Shown here in pieces: positions 27,601 to 37,885 of a stretch of DNA of 64,000 nt. Origin of the DNA: Cyanophora paradoxa (lineage: Eukaryota > Glaucocystophyceae > Cyanophorales > Cyanophoraceae); NCBI GenBank assembly GCA_004431415.1, contig QPMI01000075.1, positions 54,642-118,641 on the forward strand. The letters are read 5' to 3'. Within the stretch, counting starts at the first letter, position 1. Every line of letters starts with the position of its first letter. A program made the position numbers and the translations under genes. Below the pieces are notes generated by a model. It made no database searches. It saw nothing but the letters and a program-made list of their open reading frames with translations, and was not told the DNA's origin.

Positions 27601-29305
27601 TCTACTGCAAAGGTACATTAGATATTACTAAGTTAATTTTAGTTAATAGTAATAAATGTTTAGCGGGTTCGCTCCAAACGCGCGCAGCACGTCCTGGGCG
27701 CCCGTTCCATCGCCACTGACACTGTTAATGTTGTCAGACCAACGACCTGGAAATTTTCCAACAACTTATGAACTGCATCGCCGGGGCCAGATGCGTCTTG
27801 GCAGCGACAGTGCGCATCCTGTATTAATTACTCGCACCTTTTGTCGACGTCCTCTTGCGCGTCTACAGGCAAAGGATCTTGAGAGCTATGCTAGCGACAT
27901 TTTGAGAGAATTGCAGGCGGTCACACGCTTCCTCATCATAAGTAAACTAAAGAATGTGAGCATGCGCTCCCTGCCCCCAGGCCTACCGCACTGTTCACGA
28001 ATTAAATTCGGATTCGTGCACAGCGCTTCATGCTCATTATCATCTTGGCAAAGCGTGGATTTAATGACGGTGTCGATAGGGCGCTTATGGAAAATCAAGC
28101 GCGTGGAGGTATTTCATTTGCAATATATATATATATATTGAATCAGTCGAAGCTGCAGCTGGCCTGACGTGCGAGCCCAGGTACCGGTGCCAGCGCTGGC
28201 GCCGGATCCGGAACTGGCGCCAATTGGCCAGAGGCGAATTCGACCCCCTTGCAACCGGCACCAACGCCGGCCTCCCTCCCTCAGCCGGCCTCGGGCAATG
28301 CCGTGGCAACGGAGAGCCCGGGATTCCCGGCCGATCCAAAGGACATCAATGCGACACAAGAGGAAAAAGAGCAAGCGGAGAAAATCATCAGGGAATTCGG
28401 CGACAGTACGTTCCACCTTATAATTATGCTTTGATTCGCAATCGTGATCGGGCGCATGCGCAGAGATGAAAATCTTCATGGAGGCGATCAAGACGGTGTT
28501 CATGCCCCAGGCCCGCGGGTTCATCTCCATGCAGTCGCGCTTCGCCGTCGGTGACGCGAAATCCATCCTCGTCTCCTCCGTCTATCTCATCATCCTGTTC
28601 ATCTTTATCTTCGTCGGGATTGCCGCGTGCGCCCAAACGCTTGTACTACATTCTCTACTACGCTGTCTTCGAGGTTAAATTTCAAAGTTAATGTCTACTA
28701 CCCTGAATCAGGTTCGGCGTCCCCGGCTACATCACGGCGGGAATCAACTGCGTTCTCGCTGGTGGCGCAGCGCTTGTCACGAACAGATCCGCCCAGAACA
28801 GCGTACGTGCCTCCCCCGCTCGAACGACAGACGTCGACAATAAATACAAGCCACGGATCCGAACGCATACTGTTGCGCAGGAGGTGAACAACATTGACGG
28901 CGGAACTCTGGGTTTGTCTATCTCATTCCATATCTGCAATGCGCCCTGCAACTGATTCTAAATCGCAGGGAGGTTTGCCGAGCGCGCCACGAAGGTCAGC
29001 GAGAAGATCCGGGCGAAGATCGACGGCCTGTTCGGGTCGTTCAACCAGCTGGTCGACAAGGCTGTCGGCGCGAAGGCGTTCCAGCTGCTGCAGTCCAATG
29101 AGATCAAAATCGATGAATTTGCCAACAGCGATCTGGAGAAGTTTCTCCCACTGCTCCTCGCCGCGATGCCCTCCAAGGAGGAGCTCTTCGACCTGTTCAA
29201 GGAGACCGCCGCGAAAAAGAACGACAGGATCACGGGCATGGGCGTCGAGGCTTCCGCGGCCGCCGACAATTCAAAGCACGTTGTTGCGCAAACGCAGTCA
29301 GTGTA
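21650..29305 (+). CDS. Large multi-pass membrane protein, unrecognised family (one gene, possibly two)
   Basis: Twenty or more exons, AT-richer than the rest of the window, with GTGAG/GTAAG-type donors. An early TM (FLCVLVLAGVLV, about 21800) is followed by a Cys-containing, probably luminal or external region (DNCRVLFTAQ, ACVEIDGGQWPM, RVHLDGVVVDKLAV, GGGSCFFGDSV, SGWLYQTRC). A strong TM follows (FLALLVLTGVLSVGLLTLF, about 24415), then a charged cytoplasmic stretch with KKxx-rich helices ending near 25118. Further TMs are at about 25330-25400 (VIIFPTLPVLVAVWGYN), 25520-25590, 25950-26130 (IGFLGWLVFLFVSLIGI) and 26170-26330. Then come amphipathic and coiled segments and two late TMs (SVYLIILFIFIFVGI, about 28575; ITAGINCVLAGGAALV, about 28720). 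It ends VVAQTQSV with TAG at 29303-29305. An in-frame TAG at 25116-25118 could end a first gene, but splicing around it would join both halves. The start codon is uncertain and no family is assigned. Confidence 0.5.
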
Positions 29306-30502
29306 GTTACTGTTAGCGTTATCTATCGCAGCCGTTGCCTGCACAGACAATTGCAGTCGCAGCTGCAGTTGCATGTTAAGCTATCGCTTAAGCTTGTTAC
29401 AAGTTAGCTCATTCATTCTACCTAGTCTGGCAGAAATCGGAACCGCAGACCGTCGGACGCCCCGCGATGGAATCATAGCTAGCGCGTCATGGTGAATCAA
29501 ATTTTGTCGCAATAGAAGTTAGCTGGTTCGAATATTGGCATCGTTTCGATGAAACTATGACACGCACTTTAGATGTACTTCGGTCATAGCGTATACGTAT
29601 CATAGCTAGCCTGCTTCAGCTGGAGCTTGCCCATGCATTCAAGCTCGCAATGGAAGCTAAGCTGTTTTGACAGTCTAGATGTACTAGGGCTTCTTCAACA
29701 CGTCGCTAATTCGTATACGTATACATTGTAGCTGCCCCGCATACGTCCACTGACCCGCCATAAATGTATGCGATTTGAAATTTATATATATAATTTAGTG
29801 CTTTGATGCCACGGGACATTTATAGTTCAACGGTGGGCACTGACTTTTGGGTCAGACGGTTTCTGGCGGGGGACCGGAGGCGAACGATTTAATTTGGTAC
29901 GAAGATGGGCCCAGCGCGAGAATATTTGCCTCTCCCGCCTGGTTCAGCCCCATCGTCTGCCTTCCCTGTCACTACTGGCTTGCGTTTCGCCCCTCCTCTT
30001 ATACTGCCGATTCCGAGTCTGCACCCGAGCTCTGCCCCTTTCCTCGTGTCGTCCCCAGTTCCTCAGATTAGTCTTCAGCCGTCCATTGTTTTACCAACTC
30101 TACAATCTCGATTCCGTTTAGACACTCCGCCAGCTTCGACTTTCCCTCTAGTGGTGTCCTACGTTTCGCCTCTCCTACTGTTCTACCGCCTTTGCCTCCT
30201 GCGACTACGTCTTCTAGTTCTGCTGTTAGCTCTGTCTTGTCGTCTTCGTCTAGATCTTCGTCTTCGACTGTAGTTCCTCGTGCTCGTTCTCCTTATTTGC
30301 TGCGTCCCGTGCTCCTCGTCGTTCTAGTGTGACTAGTACTTCTGCATCGACGCCCTTGAGCTCTTCTACTCCTTCTCCTCGTGCTCGTTCTCCTTATCTT
30401 TTGCGTTCTTCTGATCGTGTCCTTTCTCGTGATCCCTCTTGATTCTGTATATATTTTGTGCTAGTTTACTGTATCTTTGATTTGTGATTGCTTTGTTGTC
30501 TT
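29306..30502. other. AT-rich spacer and pyrimidine-rich tract upstream of the right 46-bp repeat
   Basis: From 29306 to about 29830 nothing gene-like was found. From about 29900 to 30480 the + strand is strongly pyrimidine-rich (TCTTCGTC, CTCCTCGT), with the word CGTGCTCGTTCTCCTTAT repeated at about 30279 and 30381. It ends in the 46-bp repeat plus A-run. This could be the 3' region of a retroelement; no reverse transcriptase was seen. Confidence 0.45.
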
Positions 30503-30562
30503 TAATATCACTACCTACGGGGGGTTCGCCCCACCGTAGTCTCTCAAAAAAAAAAAAAAGAA
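30503..30562 (+). repeat. 46-bp hairpin repeat, right copy, with A-tract
   Basis: Positions 30503-30548 match 19105-19150 with one difference. This copy continues into an uninterrupted run of A (about 30546-30559), as expected of a retroposed 3' end. The GGGTTCGCCCC core also loosely resembles a tRNA T-arm/B-box, which is common in SINEs, but no A-box or tRNA body was found upstream. Confidence 0.85.
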
Positions 30563-30824
30563 TTTTGAAGGCTTCGAAAATTCTAGATATACGTTTGAGA
30601 GCGCGAGCTCGTTCATAAAATTTGAAGCGACTTGAGCGATCGCGATCGCATGCGGGCTCCCCGTACGCGCGGGGCTGGATCCGGGGCTCCTATTGGACGG
30701 CAATGCCGGATTTACTTGCAATCAAGGCGCCCTACCCCCGTCTATACCTAGGCCCCCCCCCCCGGCCCCCCCCCCCCCGGCCCCCTTCCCCCCTCCCCCC
30801 CGCCCCCGCGGCCCCGCTCCCCAT

Positions 30825-31130
30825 TCAACCGGGGGCCCTGCAGCTCCGCCGCCAGCTCTGCTTCGCCGTCAAGGCGCCCTACCCCCCGTCTACTCCCCCC
30901 CCTCCTCTGTCTACCCCCTTCGCTCCGTTCGCAGCGCGGGGCGAGCGGTCTGCTGGACGTCGCGCGGCAGACCTACCTCGAGACCAACGAAGGCCCGCCT
31001 CCCTGGGCCTCTCGGTTGGTTGACAGGCAGGGGTACGATACAAGCGTACGTGCAGCAGCTAGCGCTGGTGCAGGGGTACAAAGCCGAGTGGGCCATCTCC
31101 TCCCTGCGACTCCAGGCCCGCCGTCAGCCC
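30825..31130 (+). pseudogene. Fragment of MSH4 (middle exons), inverted
   Basis: The + strand carries LQLRRQLCFAVKAPYPP, the SVYPL(R)-type intron sequence, GLLDVARQTYLETNE-like codons (about 30945-30990) and VQGYKAEWAISSLRLQARR (about 31070-31125). These match, intron included, the region of the intact MSH4 gene at about 35060-35375 on the opposite strand. No flanking MSH4 exons are present, so it cannot encode a MutS protein. Confidence 0.75.
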
Positions 31131-31164
31131 GGGGGCCTCTCCCCTCCTTGCATCCCCTGAAATG

Positions 31165-31290
31165 TGCACAGCAGCTCTCGCGCTGCACTACGCGCCGGGG
31201 AACGCGAGGAAGGAGGCCCGCCTCTCGATCGCCGTCACCTTCTTCGCGGACGGCGCGAAGCTCCTCCCCAAGCCCTCGCATACGCAATGC
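31165..31290 (+). pseudogene. Fragment of the PhyH-family dioxygenase last exon, inverted
   Basis: Immediately after the MSH4 fragment the + strand encodes LHYAPGNARKEARLSIAVTF followed by FADGAKLLPKPS. This is almost the same as the C-terminal exon of the PhyH gene at about 44745-44850 (- strand). Similarity stops near 31287. The join creates a chimera of pieces from two genes of this window. Confidence 0.8.
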
Positions 31291-31562
31291 GGATTCGCGA
31301 TTCGCGATGGATGCGCACGCCCAGTTCCTGAACTACTGGTCCGGTAATGCACATGAAGGCGGGCGCCAGCATGCGCAAGCTCGCGCAAATCGAACTGACC
31401 CAGTCCGGCTCGCCATCCCCCCCCCCCCCCCCCCCCCCCCCCTACTTCGGCTAGCCTTGTAGCTGGCTAGCTAGCGAGCAAGCGCCGGACCGGTCCAGCT
31501 ACAGGCTACAGGCTACAGGCTACAGCTGCAGCCCCGCGCGGGCGCGGGCGTCGCGGTCACGG
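31291..31562. other. Spacer with poly-C and CTACAGG repeats
   Basis: Contains an uninterrupted C run of about 29 bases (31413-31442) and a short tandem array of GCTACAG (about 31497-31525). No gene was found. Confidence 0.6.
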
Positions 31563-34500
31563 TCAGGCGCCCCCGAGGGCGGCTCCGCCCTCCTCCGCCC
31601 CCTCGCCCTCCTCGCCCTCGGCCACCTCCAGCGCGTCCCGGTACCGCCCCCGCAGGTCCCTGCCGCCCCGGTCAGCCCCGGCCGGGCAGCGTCAAAAAAT
31701 CAGAGCCGCTCTCGGGGCGGCGGCGGCGGCGGAGGGAATTTTTCGAAGCGTTGAATAGTGCTTCCTTAAGCTTCCTATACGATCTAATTATAAGCTCTTA
31801 AGCTCGAGGCGGGCGGTGGGCGGCGTCCGGGCAGCGGGCCGCTCCCCGGGCGGCGGCGGCGGCGGCGGCGGCGGCGCCGGCGGAGGGAATTCAAAGCGTT
31901 GATAGCGCGTGCTGTAGCTTCGAAAACTCGTAACGATCTCAAGCTTTAGATCTAGCTCTAGATCGAATCTGGATTCGAGACAGCTACGAGTTGAGTTCAA
32001 AGGGGCTCACCTGAGGACGGAGCGGAGGGTCTCGGCGTCGAGGGTCGACTCCCGAAGGGCCCGCAGGCGGCCCACCAGCTCCAGCCGGCCCCGCACCTGA
32101 CCTCGGATTCGACCCGAGAGAGAAGGGCGCGGAGAAGGGGAGGGCGGGCGGCGCACGCGGCCGCGGAGGCCCGGCTGGCCCAGCTGCCCGCCCGCCTCCG
32201 CGCGCGCCTCGATCTGGGGGTACAGTACTAGTTGAAAACGGAAGCGAAGAGGAGCCGAGGGGGACGGGGTGGGGGTACGCGCGCGCTTGGACGGCGAGCT
32301 GCTCGGCGCAGTCGACGAGGGAGGGCGGGAGGCCGGCCGCCCGCGCCGCCGCGATCCCGTAGTGGCCCGCCGCGTTCCGCCCCTAGAGCTAGAGCTTCAG
32401 GATCAAATTCGAAGCCGAGGCGGGTAAAGGGCGCGGGTTCGAACCTCGGCGAGGGTGTACCGAAAGTGCAGGTCGCCCCCCGCCCGCGCGTCCGCCTGCC
32501 GAGGCCCAGTCGGTCCGGGCAGGAAGGGGGGGTACAGTGCGGGGCGGGCCCTGAGGTGGTAGTTGCGGACGTTGGGGTACAGCACCGCGAGCTCCGTCAG
32601 GGCTGCGGGCGGACCGGAGGTGAGCGGCCGCGGCGCGCCCTTGCCCTCCTCGGCTGCGTCTCAGCTCTAGATCTGGGGCCGAAGCTTGAGGGGCGGACCG
32701 TCGAAGTGGGTGGCGAAGAGGGTGCAGGCGCGCGTGCTCAGCAGGAACTCGCACACGCTGCGCGCGCGCGGCAGAGTGAGGTGAGCTAGGAGGGGATCCA
32801 GAGGGGCGCGGGAGGGCAGCGGGACCCCAGGCGGGGCCCCGGACGCCTAAATCAAGACCCAGATGAGATCTTGATTAGGACGGAGAACCGCGGCTCGAGG
32901 GAAGTGCGATCGTCCCCAGGGGGCCCGGAGCCCCGGCCGTCCGCGGGGTGGGCCTCCATGCGGGGCCCCGGCCGCCTGGATCTGAATCTAAACCTAAAGT
33001 AGATCTAGATCCGCCCGGGGTGGGGGCGGCGGGCCTCCAGGCGATGCCCTACGGCGCGAAGTTCCGGCCTAATCTAGATCTAGATCTAGGAATGTAAATG
33101 TAGATCTAGACCTAGCTGCCGGCGGGGGCCGGGGGCGGCGCGCCTCCAGGCGATGCCCTGACCGTCGAGGGCGGCGGTGCCGCGCCCCAGCTCGTCCACC
33201 GCCACTAGCGACCCGTTCGTCACGTTCTGCGCCCAGAGTTAGACATAATTAGGGTCTACAGAGTCATGCTTTGCAGAGCGCTGTGGGGGGCGGGGCGGGC
33301 GGGCGCGGGCCCGCTTAAGCCTCCAGCTCCCCCTTCTACGCTCTGGATGTAGATCTGGACCCCCCCCCCCTCCCCGCGCCCCCCCGCCCCCCTCCTCCTC
33401 GCCTGGACGATGTAGGCGGCCTCGGACATCTCGACGAAGAAGGTGGAGGCCCCCGGGCCCGCCCCCCCCTCCTCCGCCGTCCTGCCCGCCGGCTCACACT
33501 AAGGAGGGGAGAGGGAAGGGGCAGGGTGGGGGCGGACCCGAGACGAGTGAAGAGGCGGTCGAGGCACCGCAGCGACGCGAACTCCGCTGCGGGGGCGGAG
33601 CTCGCAGTTGAGGCGCAGAGGGCGTAGAGGATCCAGTGCGGGGCGTGGAGGATCCAGGAAGCCGGCCGGGGCCCGAGGCAGCGCGGCAAGATGGCGCGTA
33701 CCCGGGACGTGGCAGCCGACATGGGCCATGATCGCGATCAGCGCCACCTGCGCATGCCCCCCGGGGGTACCGGTCGAAGGAGAGCAAGAGAGGGGCCCCC
33801 GGGGGTACGTGTCGAAGGAGAGGAGGGAGGAGGAGGAGGGAGGGGTGGGGTGTGTGTGTGTGTGTTGGGGGGGGGGGGGGGGGGGAAGGGGGGGCTGCAG
33901 GGCGCGCCTGGCGGAGGTAGGTGCTCTTGCCGCTCATGTTGGCCCCCGTGATCACGTGCAGGTTGCAGCTGCCGGGGCCGGGGCGCGGGTGAGGGGCCGA
34001 GAGGCGGGGCGGAGTGCAATCTCTTCGGCCAGCTTGTGAAGCTATTTCAACTGGAAGGGGAGGGGGGGTACGGGGCGCTAACTTGTCTGCGAGAAACGTG
34101 TCGTTGGGCACGAAGCGGTCGGCGCCCGCCTCCTGGGGGGGCGAAGTGAGGGCGGTACAGCGCGGAGGAAGAAAGGGGCGCGCGCACCGCGCCGCGGGCG
34201 CGGGCGTGGGGCCCGTGCGCGAGGCGCTCGAGGATGGGGTGCCGCCCCTGCGGCGGCTCGAGCTCAGGAATCGTAGAGGAGTGAGTTTGAGCGTAAGCTC
34301 AAGTGGCTAGAGCTTAAGCTTAAGCTTCAGAAAAGGGAGCGGCTCGGGCCCGGGGTGGGCATGCCTGCTTGATGGCGACGGGGCCGCCGTCCGTCAGCTC
34401 CGGCCGCACGTACCTGACGCTCGGATCAGATCAGATCGGATCTGAGATCAGAGGCGGGCGCGCCGGCCGCCGGTGCCGACAAAGGCGGCGAAGGCGCAGA

Positions 34501-37447
34501 TCATGTCCAGCAGGGCCACGCTGCGATCCATCCCGAGTTCAGATCCGGCTCGGGGGGGTACATGCTCGGGGCGGGTGGGGGTACGGTACCAGTCGGCGAC
34601 GCGGTGGAGGGGGTCGAGCCGGCCCCGCACGCCCGCCGCGAGGCTCGCCACCACTCTGCAAAAGGAAAGAAAGGGAAGGGAAGGGAAGGGAAGGAAGGGG
34701 GCGGACGACTCTGTGAGGAGCAGCATCTCGTCCTCGCTCTCGCGCGCCCGCGCCGAGAGGCTTGCCAGCGCCTCCGTCGTCCCCGTCTGCGCGCGCGCGG
34801 CCTCTGTATAAACGCCGAGGGGAGCCAGCGACAGTAAGCTTAGACCGGACGCACGCAGCGCCTGCCCTGCTTCGCCACCTGAGGCGAGGGAGGCGCGGCG
34901 CTCAGGGAGAAGCGAAGTGAAGAAAGGCTAAAGGAAGTGGTTGCCTGGACGAGGCCTTGGGGCAGCTGCTCGCCACCCCCCGCGAGGGCGAACGAGAGGA
35001 AGAAGCCGCGCCGCGGCGAGTGCTGCCCGGCGCCTGTTAGGGGAGGAGGCGGGGAGCGCGGGGGGGCCGCGGGGGGCGCGCGGCGGGCCTGGAGGCGAAG
35101 AGAGGGGATGCCCCACTCCGTCTTGTACCCCTGCACCAGCCGCTGCACGTCTGTCGTACCTCCGCCTGTCAGCCAACCGGCGGCGAAACCCTGAGAATGA
35201 GGGGGCCGGGCCCTCGTTGGTCTCGAGGTAGGTCTGCCGCGCGACGTCCAGCAGGCCGCTCGCCCCGCGCTGCGAACGAAGCGAAGGGGGTAGACAGAGG
35301 AGGGGGGGGGGATAAGACGGGGGGGTAGGGCGCCTTGACGGCGAAGCAGAGCTGGCGGCGGAGCTGCAGGGCCCCCCGCGCGTACGCCGCCTCCTCCTGC
35401 AGCACCTGCGGGGGTGTGGGGGGTACAGGGGCGAGGAGGGAGAGGGGATGGGGATGGGGGTACGCTTCCGAGCTCGTCGCGGAGGGCGGAGAGCTCCGGC
35501 GCCAGCAGAGCCGCCCGCATGTGCTGCCCGGTTCGAATTCGAGGCTGGAGTCAGAGCCCGGGGGGTACGGGAGAGGGGCCGGGGGGGGGGGTACGGGAGC
35601 GGACGCGGAGGAGGGGCCCCTCGGCGGGGGCGAGGGCCTCCGCGAGCACCGGCGCCGCCTCCAGCAGCTGCTTCAGGTACACCTGGGGGGGGTACGTGAA
35701 CTGGGAAGAAAAAAGCAAAACCGGGGAGGGGTACCAGGTTGCGGATGGAGGCGGCCGCGCCGGCCTCGGAGCGCTTCTTTCGCGAGTAGACGAACTGGGG
35801 TCCCGGGGGGGGGGGGTACGCGTTTGGGCAGGTAGGCGGGGTAGCCCCCACTTTGTGCTTCCGGCACCTGGGAGAGGAGGTGGTCGGGGTCCAGAAAGTT
35901 GGCGAGCGCCGCCTGCGGGGGTACGTGAGCAGACCGCGCTCCCGGGTACGCGAAATTCAGGCGGGGGGAGGGGTAGGGCGCCTGGCAGTCGAGGAAGAGG
36001 CGGTCCTTCGCGACGAGCTCGTCCAGGCAGTCCAGCCGCATCTGCGGGGGGCAGGGGTGGGGTACGCGTTCGATTCGGGGGTACGGGGCAGGAGGGAGGT
36101 GCGGGGCACGCGTTGATGGCCTCGCGGCGGGCGAGGGGCTGCAGGAGGCTCGTCCGCAGCATCCGCGCTGGGGGAGGGATCACCGGGGGGTGAAGGGGGG
36201 GGGGGGGGGAGGAGGAGGGTACCGCCGCTGGCTGTTCGGGTGAGGTTGAGGACTCCGAAGAGGGAGCGCCGCGGGTCCCCCGTGCGCACCCCGGCCACGA
36301 GCTGTGCATGTACCCCCTCTCAGGGAAGGAATCGGGAGGAGGGGGGGTGAAGGGGAGCGCTCGCTCGCCTCGAGGTTCGCGGCGGTGGCCGCGTCGATGA
36401 GCAGCTGCCCCTCGAACCCGCAGCACGTCACCTGGGATCAAATCTTCAGCGCGGGATCGAGTCTGAAGCCTTCGGGGGGGGGAGGGCGGGCGGGCCTTTA
36501 GGGCGCGCGGCTCGAACGCGACGTCCTGTGCCGCCTCCACGTGCCTCAGCAGCGCCCCCGCCGCCTGCACGCACAGGCCCCTGCCGCCCGGGTTCGGGCC
36601 CGCGAGGGCCCCGCGCAGCGCCGCGCACTTCCCGTTGGCCTGCAGCTCCGCGACGACGCTCGGCTGTGCGCTCGCCAGCTGCCCCAGCAGCGCCGCCCCT
36701 GCGCGCGCGTGGGCCTCGGAGACTGAGAGGGCGGCCGCGGCCGCGGGCGGCGGGCGGCGGGCGGGCCGTGGGACTCGTCGAAGAGGCGGCGGGGGAGCTC
36801 GACGCGGCGGGCGGGGTACTCGTCCGAGCCCAGCAGCGCGTGCAGCTTCGTCTCGGGCCCCGCCAGCGCCGGCACCACCACCTGCCCGCGCACGGCGCCA
36901 GCCCGACGGTCGCGGGACTGGAAGCTCGGCGTGCTCTAAGGCGGGCGTGCGTGCCTCCTTCGGGTTGTAGACCTCGAGTTGCCCGAGTGCGTAGATGTAG
37001 GAGGCTGCGCGCGCGCCCACGCGGGAGCCGCGGTCGGCGCTCAGGGAGGGCGGGAAGCGAGGCGCTGGCGGCGCGCGCCTCCGTCCTTGAACTGCACAGC
37101 GCTTTTAGGGATGCGAGATGCGACTATAGAGCGCCGCATGGCTCGCCTGGCTCAGCACGAGGGACGGGGCGCGAAGGTTGAACGCCGCCAGGCCGATCTG
37201 CGCGGGCGCGGCGATCAGGGCCGGCCTCTCGCATCGAGAGACGCGTACGCGCCTCGCGTGACTTGCCCTCGACGATGGCGACGATGAAGAGGGAATCGCG
37301 GGCCCGCGCCGTCCCCGTCGCTGCGCCGGTGCGCGGCGCGCTCGCGGCGCCGGCTGCGCGCGAGGGCGCCCTGCCCGTGGCGGGACGGAGCAGCGGAGGC
37401 GGCGGCGGCACGTCGAACGCGTCGGGGAAGCGTGGCTCCGGATTCAT
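31563..37447 (-). CDS. MSH4: MSH4, meiosis-specific MutS homologue
   Basis: MSH4 pairs with MSH5 as a sliding clamp that stabilises meiotic crossover intermediates in the nucleus. The long intron-rich gene starts at 37447 with a proline-rich N-terminus, then SLFIVAIVEGKSREA and IGLAAFNLRAPSLVLSQ (family N-terminal motif). Next come LLIDAATAANLEA, RSLFGVLNLTRT, MLRTSLLQPLARREAI, MRLDCLDELVAKDRLFLDCQ, AALANFLDPDHLLSQ, the lever exons (RQTYLETNE, EWGIPSLRLQARR) and the ATPase. The ATPase has Walker A TGANMSGKSTYLRQ at about 33915-33955, STFFVEMSEAAYIVQ at about 33410-33465 and Walker B LVAVDELGRGTAALDG at about 33178-33225. The MKEIAYI-like EMSEAAYI favours MSH4 over MSH5. It ends RDLRGRYRDALEV plus an acidic tail, TGA at 31563-31565. 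Introns mostly begin GTACCCC or GTGCGCC. Two inverted partial copies exist at 17105-18000 and 30825-31130. Confidence 0.88.
31715..31905. repeat. Duplicated GGC-repeat plus AAGCGTTGA motif in an MSH4 intron
   Basis: GCGGCGGCGGCGGAGGGAAT followed by an AAGCGTTGAATAG/GATAG phrase occurs at about 31717-31757 and 31850-31905. The second copy has an expanded GGC run. It lies between the last two MSH4 exons. Confidence 0.6.
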
Positions 37448-37885
37448 TTTGAACGACGGGTACCGCCCGATTTGATTGGCAGAGGTTCACCGGCGGATCA
37501 AGCTGCAAGGGACTCGAGGCAACCAAGCGCGCTCTAGAACTCGCGGACGATGAGGACCGTTCGCGCATGCACACGAGCGCAGCGCCGGCCTAACGAATTC
37601 TGGGGCTTCCAACATGTACAGGGGCCCGCTGATCATGATCATGAGCCGACGCCGTGACGCGGACGCCTGATCATGAAGCGCCAGCTAGAGTTTCATGCAG
37701 TTCGCTTCCCGAATCCCGATCATTGTGCAGCCAGCCCCGCGCGCGAATCCGTGACTCCCGGACCGTGAGAACTTACTCTTGTTAAATTAAAGAAGGCAAG
37801 AGAACGATAATGAGACGACTACGTGAAAGGGAAATGCGGGCCGCGGGTCGCGCAGCGGCCGTGAAAGGAGAGAGGCACCAACAGC
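37448..37885. other. Spacer between ADH 3' end and MSH4 5' end
   Basis: Holds the MSH4 upstream region; about 130 bp next to the MSH4 start is similar to the flank of the inverted copy at 17105-17238. Farther left it contains several TGATCATG/ATGATCATGA palindromes (37629-37676). No gene was found. Confidence 0.5.

Noticed and set aside
29847-30273. Overlapping frames of 70-120 codons rich in Leu, Pro and Ser
   Set aside because: They arise from a pyrimidine-rich tract. Three frames are open at once and none shows a domain.
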